From Shewanella marinintestina (GTDB lineage Bacteria; Pseudomonadota; Gammaproteobacteria; Enterobacterales; Shewanellaceae): DNA of 64,000 bases. Of this stretch, positions 1-8,800 are shown in pieces (position 1 is the stretch's first letter; each line of letters begins with the position of its first letter). The DNA is taken from assembly GCF_023283845.1 (NCBI RefSeq), contig NZ_JAKILC010000021.1:1-64000 (forward strand), given 5' to 3'. The notes under the pieces were generated by a model that searched no databases, was not told the origin of the DNA, and worked only from the letters and a program-made list of their open reading frames with translations. Position numbers and translations under genes: made by a program.

Positions 1-37
1 CCTTGCCATTCGCTAGTAGTTAACGTTTAATAACAGC

Positions 38-169
38 ATGTTATTGAACGGTGACCTTCCTACAGAGGACTTTCACCTCATTAGTTCATGCCCATGCTGG
101 GCGTACACAAGAATTTCAAGCGGGACAAAATACAGTTGGCTTTTTGTTCACTACGTTCACCTATTTTAG
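38..169 (+). CDS. Short ORF at the end of an upstream cassette (43 codons)
   Basis: An ATG-initiated reading frame runs to a TAG that lies inside the first attC-like repeat. It encodes a cysteine- and tryptophan-containing peptide with a Cys-Pro-Cys-Trp stretch. No family is recognised. It may be the C-terminal remnant or by-product of the preceding cassette and not a real protein, because stop codons close all forward frames just upstream. Low confidence as a gene; listed because it fills the space before the cassette border. Confidence 0.2.
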   Translation: MLLNGDLPTEDFHLISSCPCWAYTRISSGTKYSWLFVHYVHLF

Positions 170-204
170 CCAACTGAATTTTGCCCCTTAAATGGGCGTT
201 AGCG
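114..204 (+). repeat. attC-like integron recombination site 1
   Basis: The site contains a perfect 9-bp inverted pair, CAGTTGGCT at 133-141 and AGCCAACTG at 168-176. It ends in a block reading GCCCCTTAAATGGGCGTTA, which resembles the 3' end of Vibrio and Shewanella superintegron repeats. A second copy with the same architecture lies at 701-787, so the pair brackets one gene. The GTTRRRY core is not a perfect match (GTTAGCG), so the assignment rests on the paired repeats and on the gene start just downstream. Confidence 0.6.
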
Positions 205-222
205 ATATTGCAGGAGGCATAG

Positions 223-678
223 TTGGGTAGATATCAATTTAAAAAGCATTATTATATTAGCCCCTTAAGTGAACCACTTTTATGTCTTCTTTTATGTATT
301 CCATTTTTGTTTTTTAGAGAAAGTATTCCTGATAATCTCTGGGGAAAAGCTATTTTTCTTATAGGAGGTATACCGTTCCTATTAATTTGGCTAGTTGATC
401 GTATTTATAAGGTAATTAAACACCCAAAATTATTTGTATTTGATTTAACTTCAAACAGTTTAATTATTGATGATGCTGTTTACTCCTTTGATGACTTAAA
501 GTTTTTTTATATATCAGAAAATGATGATGCTTTTAAGATGGAGTTTGAGTTTCCTAGCCCTAAACAATTTGAAGCAGGATATAACCTTAAAACACTTGGT
601 ATGTATAAACTTGACTCATCACTACAAGAGTTTAATGATTCAATAAAAAACATGAAACATATAAAAACGTTCTCATAG
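223..678 (+). CDS. Integron-cassette membrane protein, unknown function
   Basis: This 151-residue protein starts at TTG. A strong ribosome binding site (AGGAGG, 212-217) sits five bases upstream and almost directly follows the first attC-like repeat, as is usual in gene cassettes. Two hydrophobic stretches near residues 17-30 and 41-58 suggest two membrane helices, followed by a soluble C-terminal part of about 85 residues. The gene is clearly AT-richer than the housekeeping genes further right, which fits acquisition by transfer. No homologous family is recognised; many cassette genes encode such orphans. Expression may come from a cassette-array promoter outside the window. Confidence 0.75.
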   Translation: MGRYQFKKHYYISPLSEPLLCLLLCIPFLFFRESIPDNLWGKAIFLIGGIPFLLIWLVDRIYKVIKHPKLFVFDLTSNSLIIDDAVYSFDDLKFFYISENDDAFKMEFEFPSPKQFEAGYNLKTLGMYKLDSSLQEFNDSIKNMKHIKTFS

Positions 679-700
679 GATTAAACATATTGCTAGAAAG

Positions 701-787
701 GCAATTAAACGGAAAATTTACAGTTGGCTGTTTTTCGTTCACCAAACATTTTAACCAACTGTAATTTGCCCATTATTTGGGCGTTAC
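701..787 (+). repeat. attC-like integron recombination site 2
   Basis: This is the second copy of the left-edge repeat. It has CAGTTGGCT at 721-729, the near-complementary AACCAACTG at 753-761 and the terminal block CCCATTATTTGGGCGTTA. The distance between the two terminal GTT cores is about 585 bases, a normal cassette length, and the cassette gene lies inside it. No further copy is seen to the right, so this may be the last cassette of an array extending leftwards, or a solitary cassette. Confidence 0.6.
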
Positions 788-1269
788 CACATATCTGATT
801 GCCATAGTTCCCTTAATAGCAGCAGTCATTTTCAGAGCTTTAACTCTAACCAATTTCTCTCCAAAACCGAGTTAGAGAACAATACTAGCACTGCAATAGC
901 CATAGCCATAGCCATAGATAAGCTGCCATTGTTCATCCTCGTCTACAATATTTTCAACTTGGGTCGGTGACCCGCTTCAGGTTAAATCAATATGGGTAAT
1001 ATTGAGGGAATAGTCACTCTTAAAAGTAATCAAATACAGTACAATATCGACGGTTGTAGGCTACAAATTGTATTAGTGCCTACTAGGCTTTCTGTTAGTA
1101 AAATAACCTTTCTGTTAGCAACAGAATAGATGTGGCCGGTTAAATGTCTCCTTTGATGGCGAATACTTAAAGGCTGAGCAAACTCAATAGTCTGACAAAT
1201 AACGATAATGTAAGCTAACGAAACCACAACCGACTAACTAGCTGATGATAAGCCAAGCAGTTTAAGCTT
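788..1269. other. Non-coding stretch with a short hexamer repeat
   Basis: No convincing gene is present. At 893-921 the hexamer AGCCAT is repeated about four times in tandem. A minus-strand frame at 1030-1227 has no ribosome binding site and no recognisable domain and is not called. The stretch separates the cassette from the next orphan gene and may hold that gene's promoter. Confidence 0.5.
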
Positions 1270-1845
1270 ATGGTCACTTCCCTACTAAAACTATTCAATC
1301 AGAGTTGTAATATGCACGATATTCAAGAGTTAAGTGGACTTTATGAAAAGCAGGTAAGCCGATTAATTGAAGAAAATATCGAAGGCTTAACATTCTATGT
1401 TAAACAAGAAGCCTTCTCACACATGACTATCTCTGCAGCCTTTTGGCATGGCGATTTATACTGGAATATTTGGAATAAAGACGGCAGCAAGTTTGAGCCA
1501 CACCCGAGACTCTCACATGATGAGTTTATTGTTGAAGACGTGTATTTTGATAACGATGAAGCAACGGTAAAGCTGCGAGCTGTTTATGCCAATTGGAATG
1601 AGGCCACTGCAAACGATGATGGTGAAGAAGACGATGAGGGTGAACATTTATTCTCACGGCTGATCAGACAGTCACATCAGGCATTGGCTACTGCATTTCA
1701 GAGCGATACTGTTACGCAGCAGCTAATGAGCATATTAGTGCAAAATCCATACTTTGAAGCGGCGCAGTTTAACCAAGCCGTCCGAGTTGAAGATCCAGAT
1801 GGTCAATTTGAATTCAACTTTTTGGATGTAACCAATAAAGAGTAA
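1270..1845 (+). CDS. Hypothetical acidic protein
   Basis: This is a 191-residue soluble, acidic protein of unrecognised family. It has no signal peptide or membrane segment. A run of Asp/Glu residues (about residues 115-125) splits an N-terminal part rich in aromatic residues from a helical C-terminal part. The first ATG has no clear ribosome binding site; an in-frame ATG at 1312 preceded by GAG may be the true start, giving 177 residues. It stands alone in the accessory region between the cassette and the broken transposase, so context gives no functional hint. Confidence 0.65.
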   Translation: MVTSLLKLFNQSCNMHDIQELSGLYEKQVSRLIEENIEGLTFYVKQEAFSHMTISAAFWHGDLYWNIWNKDGSKFEPHPRLSHDEFIVEDVYFDNDEATVKLRAVYANWNEATANDDGEEDDEGEHLFSRLIRQSHQALATAFQSDTVTQQLMSILVQNPYFEAAQFNQAVRVEDPDGQFEFNFLDVTNKE

Positions 1846-1879
1846 CGGATAAAAATAACAAATAACTATAAATAACTGT

Positions 1880-2050
1880 GACATCCATTTTTATTTACTT
1901 CAATACAGGCTAAAGCTCATCATTGAACTTGGTCGCTTCCGTCACATATAAACACCCCATGGATGTCGCATAAGCACGCTAGCAAGAACTGAACATGATT
2001 GACGAGGAAACTGTCGGTTACTAAAGGGAATTTCATACAGCTGAAATTCC
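1880..2050. repeat. Inverted repeats beside the transposase remnant
   Basis: A perfect 9-bp hairpin with a 6-base loop, GGAATTTCA at 2027-2035 and TGAAATTCC at 2042-2050, lies about 50 bases past the 3' end of the RAYT-like pseudogene. A looser perfect pair, GACATCCAT at 1880-1888 and ATGGATGTC at 1959-1967, lies further out. RAYT transposases act on REP/BIME palindromes flanking their genes, so the hairpin could be such a site. It lacks an obvious GTAG guide motif, so this is only a suggestion. Confidence 0.35.
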
Positions 2051-2098
2051 AAACATTTGTTTGGTAATGTAAAAAGTGAACGAGAGTTTTAAATTAGA

Positions 2099-2990
2099 CT
2101 AACTACAATCAAGCCAACGGTGACAATTCGCGACGCCCTGTCGTCGTTTACGTTCAAGGTGTTCACAATAAGTGGTTAACTCTTGTGTATTGCCCACTGG
2201 ACCTTTGAATATTGTCGTGAACTCTGCAGTCATTTTAAGCCAATTTTGAGCGGGAATATTCAAACTATTTAACAATTGCTCTGAAGAGAGACTGATAGCC
2301 CCTCTTTTATCATGTCGTTGAATACAACCCGTATCATCAATCAGTTGAAGGTAACTTTTAGCATTAAACATCAGCTCTTCGGGCATGTCTTGATGTTCAT
2401 TTCCCACAAAAGGCAGTAACGCTTCTGGTTGCTTCCCCTTAACCGCTGCTTTTATACGTAATTGAATATTCGTGAAGTCTGAGGATTCTGGTGAATTAGC
2501 CATCTTTGCTCAAATAGACCTCTCTACGAGTAAAGAATAATCAACATAGGCCATACAATCCAAGACTGCAGCCTCATCTAGCGATGCTGGAGACTTAAAC
2601 CGACCTTCCCAAAACCGACCTTTACTCTGATCCTCCATATTAGCCTTTCGGGCTATGGGTTCGTTCAACGCCCACATAAACCATGATATATCCATCAATC
2701 TCAATCGGTACTCTTTTCTTCGTTTATTGATGATGGCTTGCAGATAGGACTCAAGTGGCTCGCCTTTAACAAAGTATTGATTCAAGCAGTCACCTTTAAA
2801 CAGCTTTTGCCATTGCGCAACAACCTCGATATCAGACCAAGATTTCACTAATTCTGCATCAATCCGCAATACAAGATGCAAATGATTAATCATTACCGCA
2901 AACGCACAAATATCAATGGCAAACACCTTTTCAATCTTGGTATTGGCATAACAAACTCCTCTATTTAGCCTGAACTAAAGTCTAGTAAAG
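2099..2990 (-). pseudogene. RAYT / Y1-type (IS200-like) transposase, disrupted
   Basis: Two minus-strand segments (2510-2926 and 2099-2503) lie in the same frame and are separated by an in-frame TGA at 2510-2512. Together they read as the central and C-terminal parts of a REP-associated tyrosine transposase: the HUH-type His-Leu-His motif (NHLHLVL), the block GRFWEGRFKSPASLDE and MAYVD, then the family-typical MANSPESSDFTNIQLRIK region. At the break, the expected LNPIRAK is replaced by a longer unrelated stretch ending in Ile-stop-Ala-Lys, as expected of a CGA-to-TGA change plus a small insertion. The N-terminus, normally about 60 residues longer, cannot be followed upstream of about 2990. 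It is a dead copy. Confidence 0.8.
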
Positions 2991-3188
2991 GAAACCTGCA
3001 TTCACAATTCTGGGTGTCTCAATTAATTCTCCTAATTATCGAGGCTAGGTAATTCTTTATCCTTTTATTTACATACTTACTCACTCTGTTAAAGTTAACT
3101 CTTAGTATGGCCTTCGCAAAAAGAGTGTCTGTCATGTTATGTCAGCTCAACTTGCTACTCAAAATACTCCAGACGCAAAGAGGCTTCC

Positions 3189-3428
3189 GTGAACAAGGAT
3201 GTAGAAGCAAAGAAAAGTAAGCAATTCGCTCATTACGTCGCCAGCATACTGTCCGGTATAGTGACTTATTTTGTAAAAAGCCGCTTAGAAACCGAACTTG
3301 CCATTTTGCAAGATTTAGCATTTTTGTTAGATTTAGGCTTTTACTTAACTCTATTTATCCCTTTTTACTTTTTCATATCTATGTTTACCCATTGGCTTTA
3401 TTCTGGAAGTAGTAAACCCGATAGTTAA
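3189..3428 (+). CDS. Small membrane protein, unknown function
   Basis: This 79-residue protein starts at GTG, with AGAGG about five bases upstream. The C-terminal half holds a long hydrophobic region, roughly residues 40-70, that could form one or two membrane helices. The N-terminal 15 residues are charged. No family is recognised. It is followed after about 50 bases by a signal-peptide protein on the same strand, and the two may be co-transcribed. Confidence 0.5.
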   Translation: MNKDVEAKKSKQFAHYVASILSGIVTYFVKSRLETELAILQDLAFLLDLGFYLTLFIPFYFFISMFTHWLYSGSSKPDS

Positions 3429-3479
3429 CCCACACAAAAAACGATCAGCTTCAGCTGTTATCAATCATAAGGAAATGAC

Positions 3480-3827
3480 ATGAGAACATTTATTATCGCC
3501 GCAACACTCATATTTAGTGCAAGTACATTAGCTAACCCGTTTAAAAGTGAGGTTGTTGAAGTGTCAATTCTAGCCAACGACGAAACACGAACTTTTAAGT
3601 TAGTTTGCCAGCCTACAGTGCCTGTTGGAGAGCTTCCAAAAGACTGGGTTAATACTTGTAATGATATTGGTAAGAAGATCTTAGAATTGGCAGTCGATAA
3701 AGGAGTCAAGGTACCTAACATTGACAAAGCATTTGGTATGGCTGGCGAGTTCTCTCAAAATGCGACTGCAGCATTACCTGAAAACTTCATTCCTGAAAAA
3801 ATTATTAGCCGTGAGTTTGGTGGTTAA
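3480..3827 (+). CDS. Small exported protein, unknown function
   Basis: This 115-residue protein begins with a clear Sec signal peptide (MRTFIIAATLIFSASTLA, likely cleavage after LANA-like residues near 19). A good ribosome binding site (AAGGAA) precedes the ATG. The mature part contains two cysteines about 17 residues apart, which could form a periplasmic disulfide. No domain is recognised. Its stop codon overlaps the ATG of a following short frame (TAATG at 3825-3829), suggesting translational coupling with a gene that is now broken. Confidence 0.6.
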   Translation: MRTFIIAATLIFSASTLANPFKSEVVEVSILANDETRTFKLVCQPTVPVGELPKDWVNTCNDIGKKILELAVDKGVKVPNIDKAFGMAGEFSQNATAALPENFIPEKIISREFGG

Positions 3828-3970
3828 TGACTTCTAAAGAAGCCCTCAAACTAAAATGGATGATTAAAGGTTAGCTTGAAATAGCCTATACAGAGCCTGC
3901 TCACTTATACGAAAAACAAAGTTTATATGCTGAGAGCGAATATATTGATCGCGTAAACATTCCCCCTTAA
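3827..3970 (+). pseudogene. Broken short gene coupled to the exported protein
   Basis: The ATG overlaps the stop of the preceding gene. The frame runs 48 codons to a TAA at 3968-3970 but is interrupted by an in-frame TAG at codon 16. After the TAG it continues with protein-like sequence (AYTEPAHLYEKQSLYAESEY). No family is recognised. It is either a recently inactivated partner of the upstream gene or a truncated 15-residue peptide. Confidence 0.35.
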
Positions 3971-4176
3971 TGGTGCAATTGTGCAATTGTGCAATTGTGC
4001 AGCAAGTCAACTTTAATGACAGCGGTCTTAACCAAGGGCTATGTCAGAGTTTTTATAATAATGGTCAGCGGCCAAAAGAGTGTCATTACCTAGCAGACAA
4101 ACCCCAAGGTGGAGTCTGGGTTGGTATCAACAAGATAGCAGCCCTTGATCAATCTTGGGAGATGCTTAAAAGTTAA
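3970..4176 (+). CDS. Doubtful short ORF starting in the 8-bp repeat
   Basis: This is a 68-codon frame whose first residues are encoded by the GTGCAATT repeat. The downstream part (about residues 14-68) looks protein-like, with Cys, Trp and Gly-rich turns, and could be the C-terminal fragment of an older gene. There is no ribosome binding site at the start and no recognised family. A weak stem-loop at 4199-4219 follows. More likely a gene remnant than an active gene. Confidence 0.3.
   Translation: MVQLCNCAIVQQVNFNDSGLNQGLCQSFYNNGQRPKECHYLADKPQGGVWVGINKIAALDQSWEMLKS
3973..3998 (+). repeat. Tandem 8-bp repeat (GTGCAATT x3)
   Basis: Three perfect direct copies of GTGCAATT occupy 3973-3996, followed by a partial fourth. 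Eight is not a multiple of three, so each gain or loss of a unit shifts the reading frame. A frame at 3970-4176 opens exactly at this repeat, which suggests that unit slippage separated it from an earlier upstream start. Confidence 0.7.
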
Positions 4177-4198
4177 TCCCTGATAAACCCTAAACAAA

Positions 4199-4225
4199 AG
4201 CCATCAATAAATGATGGCTGTTTGC
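4199..4225 (+). terminator. Stem-loop terminator, weak
   Basis: AGCCATCA (4199-4206) pairs with TGATGGCT (4212-4219) around a five-base loop and is followed by TGTTTGCTTTATT. It could end transcription from the small-gene cluster on the left. Confidence 0.45.
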
Positions 4226-4298
4226 TTTATTAAATCTATTTTAAAAACAGCCTAAATCTGCAAAATACGCCTAAGAAAACGGCGCTAAGTCAGTGAGT

Positions 4299-5585
4299 TT
4301 ACGCTATCCCCATCATCATTTTTCTGACTTTAACTATCTGGCTAAATTCACTCATCTCTTTTGAAGATAGCTTACTTGCCATTGGGATCTTAGCCTTCAT
4401 AGAATCAACTGGGCGACCATTAATATGGAACTCATAATGTAAGTGAGGTCCAGTCACGCGACCAGTATTACCAGACAAACCAATCACTTGGCCACGAGAG
4501 ACTCGCTGTCCTTTGTGAACAAGAAACTTAGATAAATGCAAGTAACGGGTACGATACTTATTACCATGGTCAATAACGATGTACTTGCCGGCAAATCGGT
4601 GGTTGGTCACCAAAGACACAACACCATCGCCCGGTGCCACAATTTTAGTACCGATAGGGATAGCAAAATCAGTACCGTTATGCGGTGAGTTTCGGCCTGT
4701 TACTGGATGGTGACGATGAGGATTAAAACGCGAACTAATACGGTAGTTTTTTTCTAAAGGAATACGCTGAAACGCTCTTGCTAAACTCTGACCTTGTTCA
4801 TCATAAAAGTTACCATCAGAATGTTGGTAAGCATTAATACTGCTTGAGCCGCGATCGATAGTCACCCCAAGCACATGGCTGTTACCCGTTGCTTCACCAT
4901 CAATATACTGATCGTTCATCAGTACTGAAAATTTATCGCCTGCACGCAGATCACGGGCAAAGTTAAGCTTCTCTTTTAATAACGATTCAACACGCTGGAT
5001 TTCAGCAGCATTAAGCCCCATTTTTTGCGCTGATGAATAGAAAGAACCGTGGATCTGCCCCGATATTGCGCGGTCACGCCATATGCCTTCAATATTGATT
5101 TCATCGACATTAAACGAGCCATCGTCAAAACGACTAAAAATCACTTGCCTAGACGCATCAAAGTAAAGGCTAAGCTTTTGCAGTTCACCGGCATCATTTA
5201 ACCAAAACTGAATGTTATTGCCCGGTTTTAGTGTATCAAGCGCGAGTACGTTTAAGTCAGCTTCTAACACCTTATACATGGTTTGTTGATCAACACCGCC
5301 TTGCTCGAATAAGCCGCTAAGCGTATCGCCTTTAACGATTCGTTTTTGAAAATCAGCAGCGGGTTCGAGTTTATCAGTGCTGGGAATGTCGATATTTTGA
5401 GAAAGAATGGCGTCAATATCGAGCTGAACCGGGATCCGTTGGGATAATAACTCGTGATTGTTAGGCATTAGCGTTGCAGCACCAATGATTAACACTGAGC
5501 CTATAAGCACTTTTCGATGAAAGGACGTTAACCCTACCAAACGGTTTTTCGACATATTTGAAAAAGAATATTTACTTGCGCGCAA
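4299..5585 (-). CDS. mepM: Murein DD-endopeptidase, M23 family (MepM-like)
   Basis: This periplasmic zinc endopeptidase should cut D-Ala-mDAP crosslinks to allow cell-wall expansion. The 428 residues show an N-terminal signal anchor (about 25-45), an OapA/LysM-like segment (VKGDTLSGLFEQGG, about 84-97), a middle Csd3-like domain and a C-terminal LytM/M23 domain. The catalytic motifs HNGTDFAIPIGT and GPHLHYEFH supply the zinc ligands. Length and order match E. coli MepM (about 440). The TTG at 5585 is preceded by GAGG at good spacing; an ATG at 5555 is the alternative start. The gene stands alone. Confidence 0.9.
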   Translation of the reverse strand: MRASKYSFSNMSKNRLVGLTSFHRKVLIGSVLIIGAATLMPNNHELLSQRIPVQLDIDAILSQNIDIPSTDKLEPAADFQKRIVKGDTLSGLFEQGGVDQQTMYKVLEADLNVLALDTLKPGNNIQFWLNDAGELQKLSLYFDASRQVIFSRFDDGSFNVDEINIEGIWRDRAISGQIHGSFYSSAQKMGLNAAEIQRVESLLKEKLNFARDLRAGDKFSVLMNDQYIDGEATGNSHVLGVTIDRGSSSINAYQHSDGNFYDEQGQSLARAFQRIPLEKNYRISSRFNPHRHHPVTGRNSPHNGTDFAIPIGTKIVAPGDGVVSLVTNHRFAGKYIVIDHGNKYRTRYLHLSKFLVHKGQRVSRGQVIGLSGNTGRVTGPHLHYEFHINGRPVDSMKAKIPMASKLSSKEMSEFSQIVKVRKMMMGIA

Positions 5586-5721
5586 CCTATGCCTCGACTT
5601 TCATTATTATGATTATCTATTTGACTTAAAAACCCCATTAAAACGAGGTTTGATGCCAAGTTATATCAAAAATAATGCAATATACAAACTGATCTACGGC
5701 ACAAAATAAGCAGATACTTGT

Positions 5722-5752
5722 AAATAAAAAGCCGTTTTAATGGCTAAGCCTC
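5722..5752 (-). terminator. Possible terminator after sbcC
   Basis: On the minus strand a short stem (AGCC with GGCT around ATTAAAAC) is followed by TTTTTATTT. It lies about 65 bases beyond the sbcC stop. The stem is only four to five pairs, so this is a weak call. Confidence 0.3.
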
Positions 5753-5814
5753 TTGTATCGACTCGCTTAATTAGCCAATACATTCGCCTTAGCCATTTTC
5801 AATACTAAGCTAAC

Positions 5815-8800
5815 TTAAGGCAGCGTTATGCTTACTTCACTGCCATTAGCAGTTTTATTAATATCGATACGGGTGCCGATCTGCTCTTTCATCTCAGACA
5901 CATGGGAGATAACACCAATCATGCGCCCAGAAGATTGCAAGTCCATCAAGGTTCTTACCGCTAGATCTAGCGAGTCTTGATCAAGACTACCAAAGCCTTC
6001 GTCTATAAACAGCGTATCAAGCTTAATGCCGCCCGCATAAGCCTGCACCACATCCGATAAACCCAGCGCCATCGACAGCGCCGCCATAAAGCTTTCACCA
6101 CCACTAAGCGTTGCTACCGGGCGCACCTTAGAGGTGTAGGCATCTTCGACTTCTAACTCTAAACCTGAAGCCTTGTTGCCCTTCGCGCGTTCTTCTTTAC
6201 GCTGCAACCGGTAACGGCCTTTACTCATCAACTGTAAACGGTGACTGGCTTCAAGTAACACATCATCAAGCAGCACACTGAGCACAAAGCGCTGTAGGCT
6301 GATTTTGTTACCCGTTTGCCCATTGGCAACGTCAGATAATGTGCCGATAACGGCGTATTCATCTTCAAGCTTTTTAGCTTTAGCATCAGCCTCTTTTAGT
6401 AGATTTTGGGTTTGAGTTAACTGCGTCACACGCCCTTGTAATGTTTGCCATTGATTATCTGCTGCCTGTTGCTGGCTCTGGATATTGTTAAGTTCGCTCT
6501 CTAGCCCTGCTAACTCAGGTTTAACTTGTTCGGCTAATTTTTCATTTAGCGCAGTTAATCGGGTGTCATTTGCGGTGCACGCTTGCTGATAATGACTAAT
6601 TTCATCAGTTATCGCTTTAAGCTCGTCTTGAGATAACAAAGCTTGAGTCAGTGCTTGTTGGTCACTAAAGCCCGCGCTTAGCAACTGTTGAGTTAATTCT
6701 GTTAAGGCTGCATCGCTGTGGGCCGTTGCTTGAGTCAAACTCGCTTCACTTGCCGTCAAAGCCGAGGTATTAGCAGCATCTAACTCTGCCGCTTGGCTAT
6801 GATGTTGACGCGTCGAATTAATCGTACTTTGCAAAGCAGCTATTTGCGCATTAACGTGTGCAATCGCGCCATTTAACGCATCCACGCTACGATATTGCTC
6901 TGGGATTGCCGCGAGTGCATGTTTAAGTTGACCTTGCAGCTCAGCAAGTTTGTTTTGTTGCTCAGAAAAATGCTCACGCTCTGTTTCAAGCTGCGTTTGT
7001 AACGCCTTTTCCTTCGTTTGCCATTCTTGCAGCTGGCCTCTAATTTGAGTTAATTGCTTAGCGGCATCATTCGCTTGCTGCAACTGTTGTTGCAGCAGAA
7101 GTAATTGTGATTGCAGATTTTCAAGCGATTGTTGGCTGGCCTCGCCAATTTTTTGCAATAGTTCAGCGGTACGCTTTAACTGCTCTTGATATTTAGTATT
7201 GAGGCTTGAGTATTCCGCCCTTGCTTGGTTAAGCGCCTCATTAGCCAACTCTTCAGCGTGCTGCGCCTGTTGCAGCTGCTCTTCTGTTGGCAGCGCTTCG
7301 GCGCTTTGCGCTGGATGAGGATGCTCTCCACTACCACATACTGGACAAGGCGAACCCGGGCTTAATTGCAAAGCTAAACTCGCCGCTTGGCCGCGGTGCC
7401 AAACTAACTGTAACTGCCTATGCTGAGTTTGCGCCTCGGTAAACTGATTACGTAGCTGGCCGCCCTTCTCTTTTGCCTGTGCTAACGCTTGCTCGGTGCG
7501 ACTTGCGTCAAGGCTTGCTTGTTGCCAAAGCTGATAACGTTCAATCAAGTCGGTTTGAGTGCTCAATGCTTGCTGCGCGTTGACTTGCTCTGCAGCGAGT
7601 AACTCTAATTGCGGTAATTGCAGTTCAGCTTGCTGCTTTTGTGCTTGCAATGCCTGTAGCAGAGCTTTTTCGTTAATGCCTTTTTGTTTAGCTTGCTCTA
7701 ACTGCACACTGGCTTGATTAACCTGATGTTGCAGTGCATCTAACCCTTGTAATTGCGGCAATAATTGATTTAATTGCTGCAATTCATTTTGAGCACTTTG
7801 CAGCTTTTGCTCATGTTCAGGCAAGGCATCGACTTTTGCTTGGCTCTGGGCTAACGCCTGCGTGCTTTGTGCTTTGGCCGCTTGTGCATTAACGCAGGCG
7901 CTTTGTGCTTGTGCAACTTCTGCGCTGCGGGCAAGCGACACATCTAACACAGGTTTGAGTTGCAGCGCCTGTTGACCACTTGCAAGCTTTGCTTGCTGCT
8001 GCGTGATGATTGGTTTTTTATCATCAAGTAATGCGGCGGTTTGCTTAAGCGTATCTAGGGCTGCAAAGTCGCTGTTGAGGAACTTAGCTGACTCAAACTG
8101 TTTATTCGCCTCAATTAGCGCCTGCTGACTTTGCTGCTTTAGTGCCGCGGCATCGTTAAGCTTAGGTTCTAGCTCGGTCAGCTCTTGAGCAAGTTGTTCA
8201 TCAGATCCAAGACCTATGTTGGCGAGCATGCCGTCACGCTTATTACGATGGTCGCGCACTTCAGCTTTAATCGCCGAGGCTTGAAACTTGAGTTTATCTT
8301 CAATTTTGCGGTAAATTTGCGTCTGAAACAGCTGGCTAAAGATCTTTTCTCTGTCTTTAGAGTCTGCCATTAATAGCTCGCGGAATTTGCCTTGTGGCAA
8401 CACCATAACCTGACGGAATTGATCGGCATCTAAACCGGTTAATGTTTCAATTTCAGCTGTCGCTTCTGAGACTTTACTCGCCACCAGCAAATGCTCTTCG
8501 CCATCGCTATCAATGTAATATAACTGGGCTTCTGGCTTTTGGACCGTGTAGCCGTCACCACTTTTTTTCGCCCGTTGCTGCTCAGGGACGCGGCGAATAC
8601 GATACTGTTTATCGCCGAGGGCAAAGCTGAAAGTCACTTCCGTTAATAAGCTGTCTGGCGCTAAGTCGCAGCGCATTTGGCTGCCCTCACGCTCATCGCC
8701 TGTGGTTTTACCATACAGCGCAAAACAGATGGCATCTAACAGGCTGGTTTTACCCGCGCCAGTTGGACCATTGATTAAAAATAGTGGATTAGAGCCCAGC

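Noticed and set aside
893-921. AGCCAT repeats as a CRISPR or protein-binding array
   Set aside because: Only about four 6-bp units without spacers; simple tandem repeat.
1030-1227. Minus-strand 65-codon ORF in the left accessory region
   Set aside because: No ribosome binding site, no domain and poor protein-like composition; probably chance or an old remnant.
2510-2512. TGA read as selenocysteine in the transposase
   Set aside because: The family has no selenoproteins, the position corresponds to a conserved Arg codon (CGA to TGA), and the neighbouring residues are also disrupted.
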